Positions 1 through 8,738 of a stretch of DNA of 64,000 nt are shown one piece after another (within the stretch, counting starts at the first letter, position 1; every line of letters begins with the position of its first letter). Made by a program: the position numbers and the translations under genes. Below the pieces are notes generated by a model. That model was not told the origin of the DNA and made no database searches. It worked only from the letters and a program-made list of their open reading frames with translations. This DNA comes from CAZTYW01 sp964617695. Lineage in GTDB: Bacteria > Chloroflexota > Dehalococcoidia > UBA2247 > RBG-13-53-26. The stretch lies in contig CAZTYW010000001.1 of NCBI GenBank assembly GCA_964617695.1, positions 1-64,000 on the forward strand, read 5' to 3'.

Positions 1-51
1 GTCACCACAGGTCATTCCAGCCCCGTTGAAGCAGAAGTTGCAGTTGCTCAT
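1..51 (-). CDS. possible N-terminus of a cysteine-rich protein, cut by the window edge
   Basis: Reading leftwards from an ATG at position 51, the minus strand stays open to the window edge and encodes 17 residues beginning MSNCNFCFNGAGMTCGD. Three cysteines, two of them as CxxC, suggest a metal-binding N-terminus. No clear Shine-Dalgarno sequence precedes the ATG, and 17 codons are too few to identify a family. It would be divergent from the core MetE gene that starts at 84. It may equally be a chance open frame. Confidence 0.25.
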   Translation of the reverse strand, partial: MSNCNFCFNGAGMTCGD

Positions 52-83
52 AGGTAAGTACTTGCGGTAGCCTATTCAAGCCA

Positions 84-1118
84 ATGTCTGCAAAAACCAG
101 GTTCAACTGTCTGCCTACAGTCATCGGGAGCATGCCTCACACCGGTGCGGAGGATGCATGTCGACTGCTGCTGCGCTATATCCCCAGTGTGCCGTGCTGG
201 CCCCAGTTGCCCAGGCGTTCCTTCACGGAGAACATGTATGTGCAGTTCAGCGAAGGCTTCCCGGGCATAAGCCTGGACCTGGAAGAACAACGGGCCTCCG
301 TCGACCGCTCCGGCAATCTGAACTCAGAGCTGGAGCAGCTTTACACGGCCTATGCTGAGGGCGACACAACAACGTATGCCATCAGTCCTGACTACGCAGC
401 CGGACTCCATGCCCTGCTCAACTCAAAGATGGCGCCGCCTCTGGCCGTCAAGGGACAGGTTACCGGCCCCGTTAGCTGGGGCCTCTCGCTCACCGACGGG
501 TCGCACTACGTGATCTACGATGACACCCTGGCGGACGCCGTGGCGAAGCACCTGAGACTGAAAGCGTCGTGGCAGGAAAAAGCCCTCCGCCGCATCTCGC
601 CAAACACAGTCATCTTCGTGGACGAGCCCTATCTGACATCGCTGGGCTCTGCCTTTGTGTCGCTTCCGACAGAGCGGGTGGTCGCCCTGCTGTCGGAAAC
701 GCTGGAGGGCATTGTCGGCCTGAGGGGCCTGCACTGCTGCGGCAGTGCCGACTGGTCAATGGTACTGGGCCTCCCGATTGACGTGCTGAGCTTTGACGCC
801 TACAACTACACGGATACGCTCGGCTCCTACTCTGCTGATGCAAGACCTTTCCTGGAACGGGGTGGCACCATCGCCTGGGGTATAGTGCCAAATGACGAAG
901 AGTACCTGGTGAAGGAGACCGTAGCCGCCCTCAACGACCGTCTGGACGAGGCGATGGCACCCCTGGCCAGGGACGGCATCCGCTACCGGCAACTCATCGA
1001 ACAGGGGTTGCTTACTCCGTCATGTGGTCTTGCCTCCCTCTCGGCGGAGGCAGCAGAACAGGCGCTGCAACTGCTGGCAGACCTGTCTTCCAGACTGCGC
1101 AGTAGACATACTAAGTGA
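84..1118 (+). CDS. core methionine synthase (MetE C-terminal domain only)
   Basis: 344 residues covering only the catalytic barrel of cobalamin-independent methionine synthase (COG0620, UROD/MetE-like fold). The N-terminal half of classical MetE (about 750 residues in all) is absent. Visible signatures are the VDEPYL strand (D180-E181-P182, like the DEPAL motif of MetE), a zinc-site HxC at H217/C219 and a later cysteine C314 in TPSCGL, matching the third zinc ligand of MetE. Family knowledge: short core-MetE proteins of Dehalococcoides take the methyl group from methylcobalamin on a corrinoid protein rather than from methyltetrahydrofolate triglutamate. Its neighbours DUF6485, SahH and MetK complete a methionine-SAM-homocysteine cycle, which supports the role. 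The start ATG has no obvious SD, so the start is less certain than the function. Confidence 0.8.
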   Translation: MSAKTRFNCLPTVIGSMPHTGAEDACRLLLRYIPSVPCWPQLPRRSFTENMYVQFSEGFPGISLDLEEQRASVDRSGNLNSELEQLYTAYAEGDTTTYAISPDYAAGLHALLNSKMAPPLAVKGQVTGPVSWGLSLTDGSHYVIYDDTLADAVAKHLRLKASWQEKALRRISPNTVIFVDEPYLTSLGSAFVSLPTERVVALLSETLEGIVGLRGLHCCGSADWSMVLGLPIDVLSFDAYNYTDTLGSYSADARPFLERGGTIAWGIVPNDEEYLVKETVAALNDRLDEAMAPLARDGIRYRQLIEQGLLTPSCGLASLSAEAAEQALQLLADLSSRLRSRHTK

Positions 1119-1133
1119 AGGAGACCACGGCAA

Positions 1134-1337
1134 TTGGACTGCCAGATTGAAGCCAACAAATCAAAATGCACCTGCACCTACGAGCCCTGCAGCAGAAAGG
1201 GCAAATGCTGCGATTGCATCACCTACCATCGCAGTCATGGTGAGCTGCCAGGGTGCCTCTTCCCGCCGGATGCGGAGAGGACCTATGACCGCTCCATCGG
1301 CAGGTTTGTGCAGGCCGTCTCCAAAGGCTCAAGGTAG
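1134..1337 (+). CDS. small cysteine-rich DUF6485-like protein
   Basis: 67 residues starting at TTG, with AAGGAG at 1118-1123 giving a 10-nt spacing. The SD overlaps the stop of the core MetE gene, so the two are probably translationally coupled. Eight cysteines are crowded into the first 42 residues in a CxC...C...CCxC pattern, followed by ELPGCLFP. This matches my memory of the DUF6485 family, whose function is unknown. The cysteine pattern suggests a zinc or Fe-S knuckle, but that is inference. The position directly behind core MetE hints at a role in methyl or corrinoid metabolism. Confidence 0.65.
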   Translation: MDCQIEANKSKCTCTYEPCSRKGKCCDCITYHRSHGELPGCLFPPDAERTYDRSIGRFVQAVSKGSR

Positions 1338-1389
1338 AAGAGACCACCCAAAGCCATATCCAGACTACTAGCAACGGGGAAGCTACCTA

Positions 1390-1905
1390 ATGAAACACGC
1401 CTACCTCCTCACCGGCAGACCCGGCTCAGGCAAGACAACCCTTATCATCCAGGCCATATCCCAGGTCAACAAAAAGGCGGGCGGATTCTACACCAGCGAG
1501 ATACGAGCCCAGACGCAGAGGCAAGGATTTGAGATTGTCACGCTCGATGGCGCCAGTGCAATCCTGGCGCGTGTCGGCTTCAGCAGCCCCTGCCGTGTGG
1601 GCAAGTACGGGGTAGACGTCGACAACCTCAACAATGTCGCCGTCGTGGCTTTGAGGCGGGCCATACGGGAGTGTGAAATCGTGGTTATCGACGAGATCGG
1701 CAAGATGGAGCTATTCTCCCTCCCTTTCAGAGAAGCTGTGCTGGAGGCGCTGGACAGCACCAGAAAAGTGCTGGGCACTATCATGCTTTCCCCACACCCC
1801 TGGGCCGACCAGATCAAGAGAGATGCCAGGGTAAGGCTGCTGCACGTATCGAAGACCGATCACCAGCAGATCATGAGAGAAGTGCTGGCCTGGCTGAACT
1901 CCTGA
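1390..1905 (+). CDS. THEP1-type nucleoside-triphosphatase
   Basis: 171 residues, the normal length for the THEP1/NTPase_1 family of P-loop nucleoside-triphosphatases, which hydrolyse NTPs in vitro with an unclear cell role. The Walker A motif GRPGSGKTT is at residues 9-17, the family-typical KAGGFYTSEIR segment follows, and Walker B is VVIDEIGKMEL. All key P-loop residues are present. It lies 52 nt downstream of the small cysteine-rich gene on the same strand. A separate promoter is not evident. The family call is firm; the physiological substrate is not known. Confidence 0.85.
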   Translation: MKHAYLLTGRPGSGKTTLIIQAISQVNKKAGGFYTSEIRAQTQRQGFEIVTLDGASAILARVGFSSPCRVGKYGVDVDNLNNVAVVALRRAIRECEIVVIDEIGKMELFSLPFREAVLEALDSTRKVLGTIMLSPHPWADQIKRDARVRLLHVSKTDHQQIMREVLAWLNS

Positions 1906-1929
1906 TCTCTGGCGAAGTAGCGCATAGTG

Positions 1930-1935
1930 TATAAT
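1930..1935 (+). promoter_or_regulatory. possible -10 box for the COG2187-type kinase gene
   Basis: A perfect TATAAT lies about 88 nt upstream of the ATG at 2023, in the gap after the NTPase gene. No good -35 hexamer is found at 16-18 bp spacing, so this is only a candidate internal promoter. Confidence 0.3.
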
Positions 1936-2022
1936 GTACTTCTCCAATAGGGCAGGGAGTACACAACAGGGACAGGCGGCCATCCATCCCCAGCGCCACC
2001 AGACTTTGCACCGGAGAAGTGC

Positions 2023-3036
2023 ATGCCACGATTGCCAGCATTGGTCCGGGCACTACTCAACCCGAGCACGTATCCGCATAGTCCCCAGGCTGTGCAGCTA
2101 GTACAGACCCAGATGTCCCTCGTTTTCCTGACCGGCGAGTACGTGTACAAAGTGAAGAAACCTGTTGACCTGGGGTACCTTGACTACACTACGTTGGAGA
2201 AACGCAGGTTCTTCTGTCACCAGGAGCTGAGGCTGAATCGCCGCCTGGCTCCTGATGTATACCTCGGCGTGGTGCCTATAGCTCAGCAAAACGGCCGGAT
2301 CATTCTTGAGGCCAGCGGAGACGTGGTCGAATACGCGGTGAAGATGCGGCAACTGCCCGCTGAACGCATGATGAACGTTCTGCTTGCCAGGGATCAGGTG
2401 TCTGAGGCGATGGTCCGGCAGGTGGCGGACAAGCTGGCAGCGTTTCATCAACTGGCTGAGACGAATGAGGACATAGGCATCTTCGGCAGCCTGAACATAG
2501 TCCTCACCAACGCCGAGGAGAACTTCTTCCAGATAGAGAGACAAATCGGCATCTCCATTTCGGAGGAGCAATATCGCAGTATCAGGGCTTACGCGGCCGC
2601 CTTCGTGGAGCGAAACGCTGACATGTTCAATAGCAGAGTCGAACAGGGGAGGATCAGAGACTGTCACGGAGACCTCCACAGTGCCCACGTCTGCTTTGCC
2701 AATGGCATCTCTATCTACGATTGCATTGAATTCAACGACAGGTTCAGGTATTGCGATGTCGCCTCAGAGATTGCTTTCCTGGCTATGGACCTGGACTACT
2801 ATGGGCATGGCGACCTGTCAGACTACTTTGCGGATGCGTACTCGGAAGCTGCAGACGACCGTGATCTCTTGAAGCTACTGAATTACTACAAGTGCTATCG
2901 CGCCTGTGTGCGGGGGAAGGTGGAGAGTTTCAAGCTACAGGACCCCCTGGTGCCTGAAGAGGCGAAAAAGGAGGCCCTGGCAGCAGCCAGGAGGTACTTC
3001 AGTCTTGCGGAAGCGTACGCTCTGGGCCGAAAATAG
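2023..3036 (+). CDS. aminoglycoside-phosphotransferase-fold protein (COG2187-like)
   Basis: 337 residues with a kinase-like APH fold. Near the N-terminus, LTGEYVYKVKKPV resembles the ATP-lysine strand. The Brenner-type catalytic loop is HGDLHSAHVCF, with a metal-binding ECIEFN-like stretch (YDCIEFNDRF) after it. Family knowledge: COG2187 proteins are of unknown substrate and are very often fused to a C-terminal P-loop kinase domain (COG0645). Here that second domain is the next gene, in the same frame, separated by a single TAG and ten further sense codons. The start ATG has GGAGA seven bases upstream. Family call firm, substrate unknown. Confidence 0.75.
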   Translation: MPRLPALVRALLNPSTYPHSPQAVQLVQTQMSLVFLTGEYVYKVKKPVDLGYLDYTTLEKRRFFCHQELRLNRRLAPDVYLGVVPIAQQNGRIILEASGDVVEYAVKMRQLPAERMMNVLLARDQVSEAMVRQVADKLAAFHQLAETNEDIGIFGSLNIVLTNAEENFFQIERQIGISISEEQYRSIRAYAAAFVERNADMFNSRVEQGRIRDCHGDLHSAHVCFANGISIYDCIEFNDRFRYCDVASEIAFLAMDLDYYGHGDLSDYFADAYSEAADDRDLLKLLNYYKCYRACVRGKVESFKLQDPLVPEEAKKEALAAARRYFSLAEAYALGRK

Positions 3037-3066
3037 TTATGTCAATGTGACAAATCAGGCGGTGCA

Positions 3067-3669
3067 ATGAGACAGCCCTTTGGGAAATTCATCGAAGCCG
3101 AACTGGGCGCGGACACGCTGCTCATCACCTGTGGCCTTCCCGGCACATTGAAAACTGAGACCAGCGAGGAGATTTCAAAGATGAAGGGCTACCCCCTGGT
3201 GAGAACTGATCTCGTTCGAAGAGAGGTACTCAGAGACCAGGACATATTCGATGAGACGGTAGCCTCTAACATGAACAAGCGAATGCTGGTCTACGATGAG
3301 ACCTTCAGGCAAGCAGAGGAGGCCCTCGCCGCTAACGGCAACGTGATAATCGATGCCACCTTCATCACCCAGGAACTGAGACGGCGCGCCGCAGCACTGG
3401 CAGCCAGGCACAACAAGACTCTCGCTATCCTGCAGACCCAGTGCCCCCGGGAAACGTCCATCGCCAGAATACTTAGACGTACCCAAGAGGAATACGAGTC
3501 AAACGCGCTAACCGAACAAGCCTACGTCAACAACGAAAAGAGATTCGAGAAAGTCGACCCCGCCGATCTGAAAGGACTGTTTCCGGATTTGAGCATTGTG
3601 CACTTCACAGTCGACACTCAAAGCGATAGCCCTGGAGGGTGGTACGTCATCGGCCTGGAAAAGAGATAG
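3067..3669 (+). CDS. P-loop kinase-like protein (COG0645-like) with a degenerate Walker A
   Basis: 200 residues resembling the predicted kinase domain usually fused to the preceding APH-fold protein. The frame is the same as that gene, and only one TAG (3034-3036) separates them. The P-loop reads GLPGTLKT at residues 23-30: the second glycine of GxxxxGK[ST] is replaced by leucine (L28), which normally harms nucleotide binding. The rest of the fold is recognisable, for example RTDLVRREVL and a VIIDATFI Walker-B-like strand, so it is not obviously decayed elsewhere. The ATG at 3067 has only a weak SD. It may be a separate subunit, a pseudokinase, or half of a broken fusion. Confidence 0.6.
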   Translation: MRQPFGKFIEAELGADTLLITCGLPGTLKTETSEEISKMKGYPLVRTDLVRREVLRDQDIFDETVASNMNKRMLVYDETFRQAEEALAANGNVIIDATFITQELRRRAAALAARHNKTLAILQTQCPRETSIARILRRTQEEYESNALTEQAYVNNEKRFEKVDPADLKGLFPDLSIVHFTVDTQSDSPGGWYVIGLEKR

Positions 3670-3671
3670 CG

Positions 3672-4559
3672 GTGAAGATAGACCTGCACGTGCATACCAG
3701 GACCGGCTCTGACGGCAATCTCTCCCTCGAAGAGGTCTTCCAGGAGGCCAACAACAGGAAGATCAGTCTGCTCTCAATAACCGACCACGACTCAATAGAA
3801 TGCCAGCAAAGAGCAGTTGCCCTGGCAAAGGAACATGGGCTATCCTATGTTGTCGGCGTAGAACTGAATGTGACTTTCGAGTACCGGGGTATTGAGGCTG
3901 CCAGGTCGGTCTCCCTGGATTTTCTGGGTTACGGGTATGACATCTTCGATCAAGACCTGAGCACAAAGATTCAGTTGATGAGGGAACACAGACAGGAAAG
4001 GGCGCGTCAAATTCTGGACAGCCTGAACGCTGAGTTCGACAGACAGGGCATTCAAAGGTTCACAGGAATAGACCTGCAGAACGTGCAGAACAGTGTGGAC
4101 GGCACCTTCGGTCGACCTCACATTGCGAACTACCTCATTGAGAAGGGCATCGTAAAGGACAAACAGGAAGCGTTCGATAAGTATCTCGTCAAATGCGATG
4201 CCCCCAGGTACCCGCTGTCACTCGCTGAAGCATCAGCCCTGATCAGGAATGCTGGCGGCATCCTGGTTCACGCCCACCCGAACGACCCAAACGGCACGTC
4301 GCTGGTGAACATCACGCCTGATCTGGATCAGCAGGCAAAGATCATAGAAGAGCAGATGCTCGGGCACATCGACGGCATAGAATGCTGGCATGCCAGGCAC
4401 GACGCCAAGACCACAGCCTTCTACATCCGGTTTGCCCGGAAGCATGACCTGACCATGACCGGGGGAAGCGATTGCCACCAGAAACCGGTCCTCATGGGCA
4501 CGTTAGACATACCTGACTGGGTCGCCGAGCAGTTCGAGTTAGAAAGGAGAATTGCGTGA
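3672..4559 (+). CDS. PHP-domain metal-dependent phosphoesterase
   Basis: 295 residues from a GTG at 3672, two bases after the previous stop. An upstream GTG at 3639 would add 11 residues that do not belong to the fold and would overlap the kinase gene. PHP motifs run in order: DLHVHT at the N-terminus, TDHDS, GVELNV, HAHPND and a final GGSDCH. Together they form the multi-metal site of the PHP family, which includes YciV/RNase AM and 3',5'-nucleoside bisphosphate phosphatases. Its 3' end overlaps the ahcY start by four bases (GTGA). That coupling fits a role in clearing a nucleotide by-product of the SAM cycle, but this is inference. Confidence 0.8.
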   Translation: MKIDLHVHTRTGSDGNLSLEEVFQEANNRKISLLSITDHDSIECQQRAVALAKEHGLSYVVGVELNVTFEYRGIEAARSVSLDFLGYGYDIFDQDLSTKIQLMREHRQERARQILDSLNAEFDRQGIQRFTGIDLQNVQNSVDGTFGRPHIANYLIEKGIVKDKQEAFDKYLVKCDAPRYPLSLAEASALIRNAGGILVHAHPNDPNGTSLVNITPDLDQQAKIIEEQMLGHIDGIECWHARHDAKTTAFYIRFARKHDLTMTGGSDCHQKPVLMGTLDIPDWVAEQFELERRIA

Positions 4560-5830
4560 GCCGCAAGACTACATGCCCAAGCGATATCAAGGACCCGTCC
4601 CTTGCACCACAGGGGAAACTGCGCATCGAATGGGCGTCGCGCGAGATGCCGGTGCTGCAGCAGATAAGAAAGAGGTTTGCCAAGGGAAAGCCCCTCAAAG
4701 GAGCCAGGATCTCAGCCTGCCTGCATGTGACCACGGAAACAGCCAACCTGGCTCTCGCCCTGAAGGCGGCTGGCGCCGACCTGGGCCTGTGCGCCTCGAA
4801 TCCGCTCAGTACCCAGGACGACGTGGCCGCGGCCCTGTCGACGGAGTATGCCATCCCCGTATATGCAATCAGGGGCGAAGACAACGACACCTACTACAAG
4901 CATATTCAGGCAGTGCTGGCGCAGCAGCCGCACATGACCCTGGACGACGGTGCTGACCTGGTTACCACGTTGCACAAAGAGCGACCTGAACTAATGGGAA
5001 ACGTCATCGCCGGCATGGAGGAGACGACTACGGGCATAATACGGCTGCGCAGTATGGCAAAGGCCGGACAACTGAAGTACCCCATCATCGCAGTGAATGA
5101 CGCCGATAGCAAGCACCTGTTTGACAACCGCTATGGCACCGGGCAGAGCACAATCGACGGCATAACTCGGGCTACGAACATCCTCTGGGCAGGCAAGAGG
5201 GTGGTGGTATTTGGTTATGGCTGGTGTGGGAGGGGAGTGGCCATGCGTGGTCGCGGCCTGGGAGCCCAGGTGATAGTGACTGAAGTAAACCCGATCCGTG
5301 CCCTGGAAGCAGTCATGGACGGGTTCCAGGTCATGCCAAGCCTGGAAGCAGCCAGAATAGGTGACATCTTCATCACCATCACCGGTGGCATCAACGCTAT
5401 CGACGAGAGCCACATAAAGCTGATGAAGGACGGCGCCATACTCGCCAACAGCGGTCACTTCAACGTAGAGATCAACATTCCGGTTCTTGAAAGCCTGGCC
5501 GTAAACAAAAGGACGCTGCGTCCGTTCGTTGACGAGTACACCCTGCCTGACAAACGGCGAATCATCCTGTTAGCTGAAGGCAGGCTGATCAACCTTGCCG
5601 CCGCCGAGGGCCACCCCGCCAGTGTGATGGACATGAGCTTCGCCAACCAGGCCCTATCCGCCGAATACGTGTTCAAGCTTGAGGAGAGGATGGCCCCCAA
5701 CGTCCACCCGGTACCCCCCGAGGTCGACCAGGAGGTAGGGCGCCTCAAGCTGCGGTCCATGGGCATCACCATTGACAGACTCACCCCGCAACAGAGACAA
5801 TACCTGAATAGTTGGGAACTGGGGACCTGA
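4556..5830 (+). CDS. ahcY: adenosylhomocysteinase
   Basis: 424 residues, the usual prokaryotic length. The enzyme splits S-adenosylhomocysteine into homocysteine and adenosine using tightly bound NAD. Visible markers are LHVTTETA near residue 56, EETTTG around 155, the K186/D190 segment DSKHLFDNRYGTGQS and the Rossmann glycine motif FGYGWCGRG (220-226). The C-terminus carries the EGRLINLAAAEGHP signature. The GTG start overlaps the upstream PHP stop by four bases. It sits between core MetE and MetK and regenerates homocysteine for the former. Well supported. Confidence 0.96.
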   Translation: MSRKTTCPSDIKDPSLAPQGKLRIEWASREMPVLQQIRKRFAKGKPLKGARISACLHVTTETANLALALKAAGADLGLCASNPLSTQDDVAAALSTEYAIPVYAIRGEDNDTYYKHIQAVLAQQPHMTLDDGADLVTTLHKERPELMGNVIAGMEETTTGIIRLRSMAKAGQLKYPIIAVNDADSKHLFDNRYGTGQSTIDGITRATNILWAGKRVVVFGYGWCGRGVAMRGRGLGAQVIVTEVNPIRALEAVMDGFQVMPSLEAARIGDIFITITGGINAIDESHIKLMKDGAILANSGHFNVEINIPVLESLAVNKRTLRPFVDEYTLPDKRRIILLAEGRLINLAAAEGHPASVMDMSFANQALSAEYVFKLEERMAPNVHPVPPEVDQEVGRLKLRSMGITIDRLTPQQRQYLNSWELGT

Positions 5831-5868
5831 CCGGAATCCAACCCCGTAGAGAGAAGGAGATGGGACTG

Positions 5869-7116
5869 ATGAGCTCAACGTTTATGAAATCCACCTCGCA
5901 CCTTGTCACGTCGGAATCAGTCACGGAGGGACATCCTGACAAGCTGTGTGACCAGATCTCGGATGGCATTCTCGATGCCATGCTGGACAGGGACCCTCAT
6001 GCTCGCGTAGCCTGCGAGGTGGCCACAACGACCGGGCTGGTGATTGTCATCGGTGAGATTACCTGCGAGTGCTATGTCGAGATCCCGGACGTTGTGCGAC
6101 AGGTAATCAGAGACGTGGGCTACACCCAGCCCGAATATGGCTTCGACTATCAAAGCTGTGGGGTCATGGTCTCCATCAAGGAGCAGTCCAAGGACATCGC
6201 CATGGGAGTAGACGAGTCGCTCGAAATGCGAGAAGGCATGGCCAGCAACGACATCCTGGACAAGCTGGGTGCGGGTGACCAGGGCTTTATGTTTGGGTTC
6301 GCCTGCAATGAGACGCCCGAGCTTATGCCACTGCCCATATCACTTGCCAACAAGCTGTGTCGACGCCTGGCGCAGGTCAGGAAGAGCAATCTCCTGCCCT
6401 ATCTCCGTCCGGACGGCAAGGCCCAGGTCACCGTGGAGTACTACATGGGCATACCTCGAAGAGTCGACAGCGTCATAGTGGGCGCCCAGCACGATCCAAT
6501 GGTCAGTCACAACGTCATTCAGCGCGACATCATCGAGCACGTCGTCAAAGCAACCGTCCCGCCGTCCCTGCTGGATAAGCAGACACAGTATTATGTCAAT
6601 TCGACGGGGCGGTTCGTGGTCGGCGGGCCCGTAGGCGATGCCGGGCTCACCGGGCGAAAAACGGCAGTAGATACGTACGGAGGAATCGCCAGACACGGGG
6701 GAGGCGCTCTGTCGGGCAAGGACCCCACCAAGGTGGACCGCTCCGCCAGCTATGCGGCTCGGTACATAGCCAAGAATGTGGTCGCAGCCGGACTTGCCGA
6801 CCGCCTGGAAGTCCAGATATGTTACTCGATCGGGGTGGCACATCCCCTGGCCGTCTCCGTCGAAACGTTTGACACAGCCAGAGTTGATGAGGGGCTCATC
6901 CTGGACCTGATCAAGAAGCACTTCGATCTTCGCCCCGAGTCAATCATCCGCACGCTGGACTTGCGCCGTCCAATCTACCGCCAAACGGGTGCCTACGGGC
7001 ACTTCGGCAGGGATGACCTTGACCTGACCTGGGAAAAGACAGACAAAGCGGCAACACTTCGAGCCGAAGCTGGGCTGGCCGAGGTAGAGGAACGTGTACA
7101 CAAGCAGCCTGGCTAG
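5869..7116 (+). CDS. metK: S-adenosylmethionine synthetase
   Basis: 415 residues making SAM from methionine and ATP. Motifs include GHPDK (21-25), GAGDQGFMFGFA and the GGPVGDAGLTGRKT phosphate loop with downstream HGGGALSGKDPTKVDRS. I place the start at ATG 5869, nine bases after AAGGAG at 5854-5859. ATG 5860 abuts the SD, and an earlier in-frame start at 5812 would overlap ahcY and add a non-family leader. A perfect CCTGGCTAGCCAGG palindrome (7108-7121) spans the stop codon. It lacks a T-run, so I do not call it a terminator. It is the last gene of the SAM-cycle run. Confidence 0.95.
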   Translation: MSSTFMKSTSHLVTSESVTEGHPDKLCDQISDGILDAMLDRDPHARVACEVATTTGLVIVIGEITCECYVEIPDVVRQVIRDVGYTQPEYGFDYQSCGVMVSIKEQSKDIAMGVDESLEMREGMASNDILDKLGAGDQGFMFGFACNETPELMPLPISLANKLCRRLAQVRKSNLLPYLRPDGKAQVTVEYYMGIPRRVDSVIVGAQHDPMVSHNVIQRDIIEHVVKATVPPSLLDKQTQYYVNSTGRFVVGGPVGDAGLTGRKTAVDTYGGIARHGGGALSGKDPTKVDRSASYAARYIAKNVVAAGLADRLEVQICYSIGVAHPLAVSVETFDTARVDEGLILDLIKKHFDLRPESIIRTLDLRRPIYRQTGAYGHFGRDDLDLTWEKTDKAATLRAEAGLAEVEERVHKQPG

Positions 7117-7310
7117 CCAGGTCATCATGTTCTCGTTGTCGTGGCTGACGGCCCATCGCTTTCGGGTACAGGATTCTCAATGAGAGGCGTACGCCTTGGC
7201 CACACACTGATTCAGTTCGACACATCGCGGATTTGGCAGGACGACATAGACACACCGAGACCCGATTCATGGGGATGTAGCACTGGTGGGGCTGGGGAAG
7301 GACGGGAAGT

Positions 7311-8735
7311 GTGAACACCCATATCAAGTTTGGCACAGACGGCTGGCGCGGTATCATAGCTGACGACTTCACGTTTGCAAACGTCAGATACTGCACCCAG
7401 AGTCTGCTTGAACACCTGAAGGACAGGGGTAGCGCCGACCGGGGTCTGGTCATAGGTTACGACACACGCTTCGCCTCTGAAGACTTCGCCGCTGCAGCAA
7501 GTGAGGTCGTGGCAGGCAACGGGGTCAAAGCATATCTTTCCGCCAAAGCGGTCCCAACACCGTTGATAAGCTACGGAGTTACGCAACACGAAGCCGCCGG
7601 GGCCATAATCATTACCGCCAGCCACAACCCCGCCAAATGGAACGGTTTCAAGATCAAGACCTCGGATGGGGCCAGCGCTCCTGCCGAAGTAGTCGGTGAC
7701 GTAGAATCGCGTCTGCCTCAGATCGCTGCACAGAATCTGGCGAAGCACGCGCCTTTTGACGAAGGTCTATCGCGAGGGCTGATTGAGTACGTGGACCTGG
7801 ACCCACCCTATCTTCAACACATAGCCCAAATGATTGACCTGGATGGCATTCGCCAGGCGGGCCTGAGAATAATAGTAGACTCCATGTTTGGCGCCGGGGC
7901 CGGTTACCTCCGTAGCATCCTGCAGGGTGGGACAACCCAGGTAATCGAGATCAATGGGGAGCGCAATCCCGCTTTCCCTGGAATCCAGCCCGAGCCCATC
8001 GCACGCAATCTCTCGAAGCTCTGCGACATGGTCAGAGACAGCACGGCAGGCGTCGGCCTGGCCACAGATGGCGACGCCGACCGGATAGGCATCGTTGACG
8101 AACAGGGAACACCCCTTACGCCATTGCAGATCTTTGCGCTCCTGGCCCTCTACTTGCTGGAGGCACGGGGAGAACGTGGTGCGATCGTCAAGACCCTGAC
8201 CACCACAAGCATGCTGTACAAGCTGGGCCAGGTCTACAATGTGCCTGTCTACGAGACACCCGTGGGTTTCAAATATGTGGCCCCCAAGATGATTGAGGAG
8301 AATGCCCTCATCGGTGGGGAAGAAAGCAGCGGATTCGGTTTTCGGGGCCACCTGCCCGAGCGGGATGGCATCCTGGCCGGTCTCTACTTCCTGGACGCAA
8401 TGACCAGGCTCAGAAAGAGCCCGTCACAGCTCATCGAGCACCTCTACAGCGTGGTAGGGCCGCACCATTATCAACGCGCCGACCTGGAATTCCCGGCCGA
8501 GGAACATGAGGCAATCACCAATCGGCTCACCAGCAGACTACCAGACCACATCGCTCACAGCGAGGTAACAAGAGTAAACACCATCGACGGCTATCACTTC
8601 TCACTGGCGGACGGCTCATGGCTGCTGATCCGCTTCTCCGGAACGGAGCCCATCCTGCGAGTTTACTCTGAAGCCAGCAGCATCGAAAGGGCAAACGAAT
8701 TGATTGCGGAAGGCAGACGCCTGGCAGGGGTCTAG
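7311..8735 (+). CDS. phosphoglucomutase/phosphomannomutase (alpha-D-phosphohexomutase family)
   Basis: 474 residues with all four family signatures: FGTDGWRG at the N-terminus, the phosphoserine loop ITASHNP (S104), the metal-binding loop DGDADR (253-258), the sugar-binding GGEESSGFGF and the C-terminal phosphate loop RFSGTEP. It interconverts hexose 1- and 6-phosphates, and sequence alone does not decide between glucose and mannose. Start is GTG 7311. A GGGAAG stretch lies just upstream, after a 194-bp gap with no other clear feature. The next gene follows after three bases and encodes a matching isomerase, so the pair links fructose-6-P to glucose/mannose-1-P. Confidence 0.92.
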   Translation: MNTHIKFGTDGWRGIIADDFTFANVRYCTQSLLEHLKDRGSADRGLVIGYDTRFASEDFAAAASEVVAGNGVKAYLSAKAVPTPLISYGVTQHEAAGAIIITASHNPAKWNGFKIKTSDGASAPAEVVGDVESRLPQIAAQNLAKHAPFDEGLSRGLIEYVDLDPPYLQHIAQMIDLDGIRQAGLRIIVDSMFGAGAGYLRSILQGGTTQVIEINGERNPAFPGIQPEPIARNLSKLCDMVRDSTAGVGLATDGDADRIGIVDEQGTPLTPLQIFALLALYLLEARGERGAIVKTLTTTSMLYKLGQVYNVPVYETPVGFKYVAPKMIEENALIGGEESSGFGFRGHLPERDGILAGLYFLDAMTRLRKSPSQLIEHLYSVVGPHHYQRADLEFPAEEHEAITNRLTSRLPDHIAHSEVTRVNTIDGYHFSLADGSWLLIRFSGTEPILRVYSEASSIERANELIAEGRRLAGV

Positions 8736-8738
8736 ACA

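Noticed and set aside
3639..3671. An upstream start for the PHP-domain gene
   Set aside because: It would overlap the kinase gene by 31 bases and add residues before the conserved DLHVHT that do not fit the family. GTG 3672 is preferred.
7108..7121. Perfect palindrome CCTGGCTAGCCAGG over the metK stop codon
   Set aside because: There is no T-run on either side, and it coincides with coding sequence; probably not a terminator or an operator.
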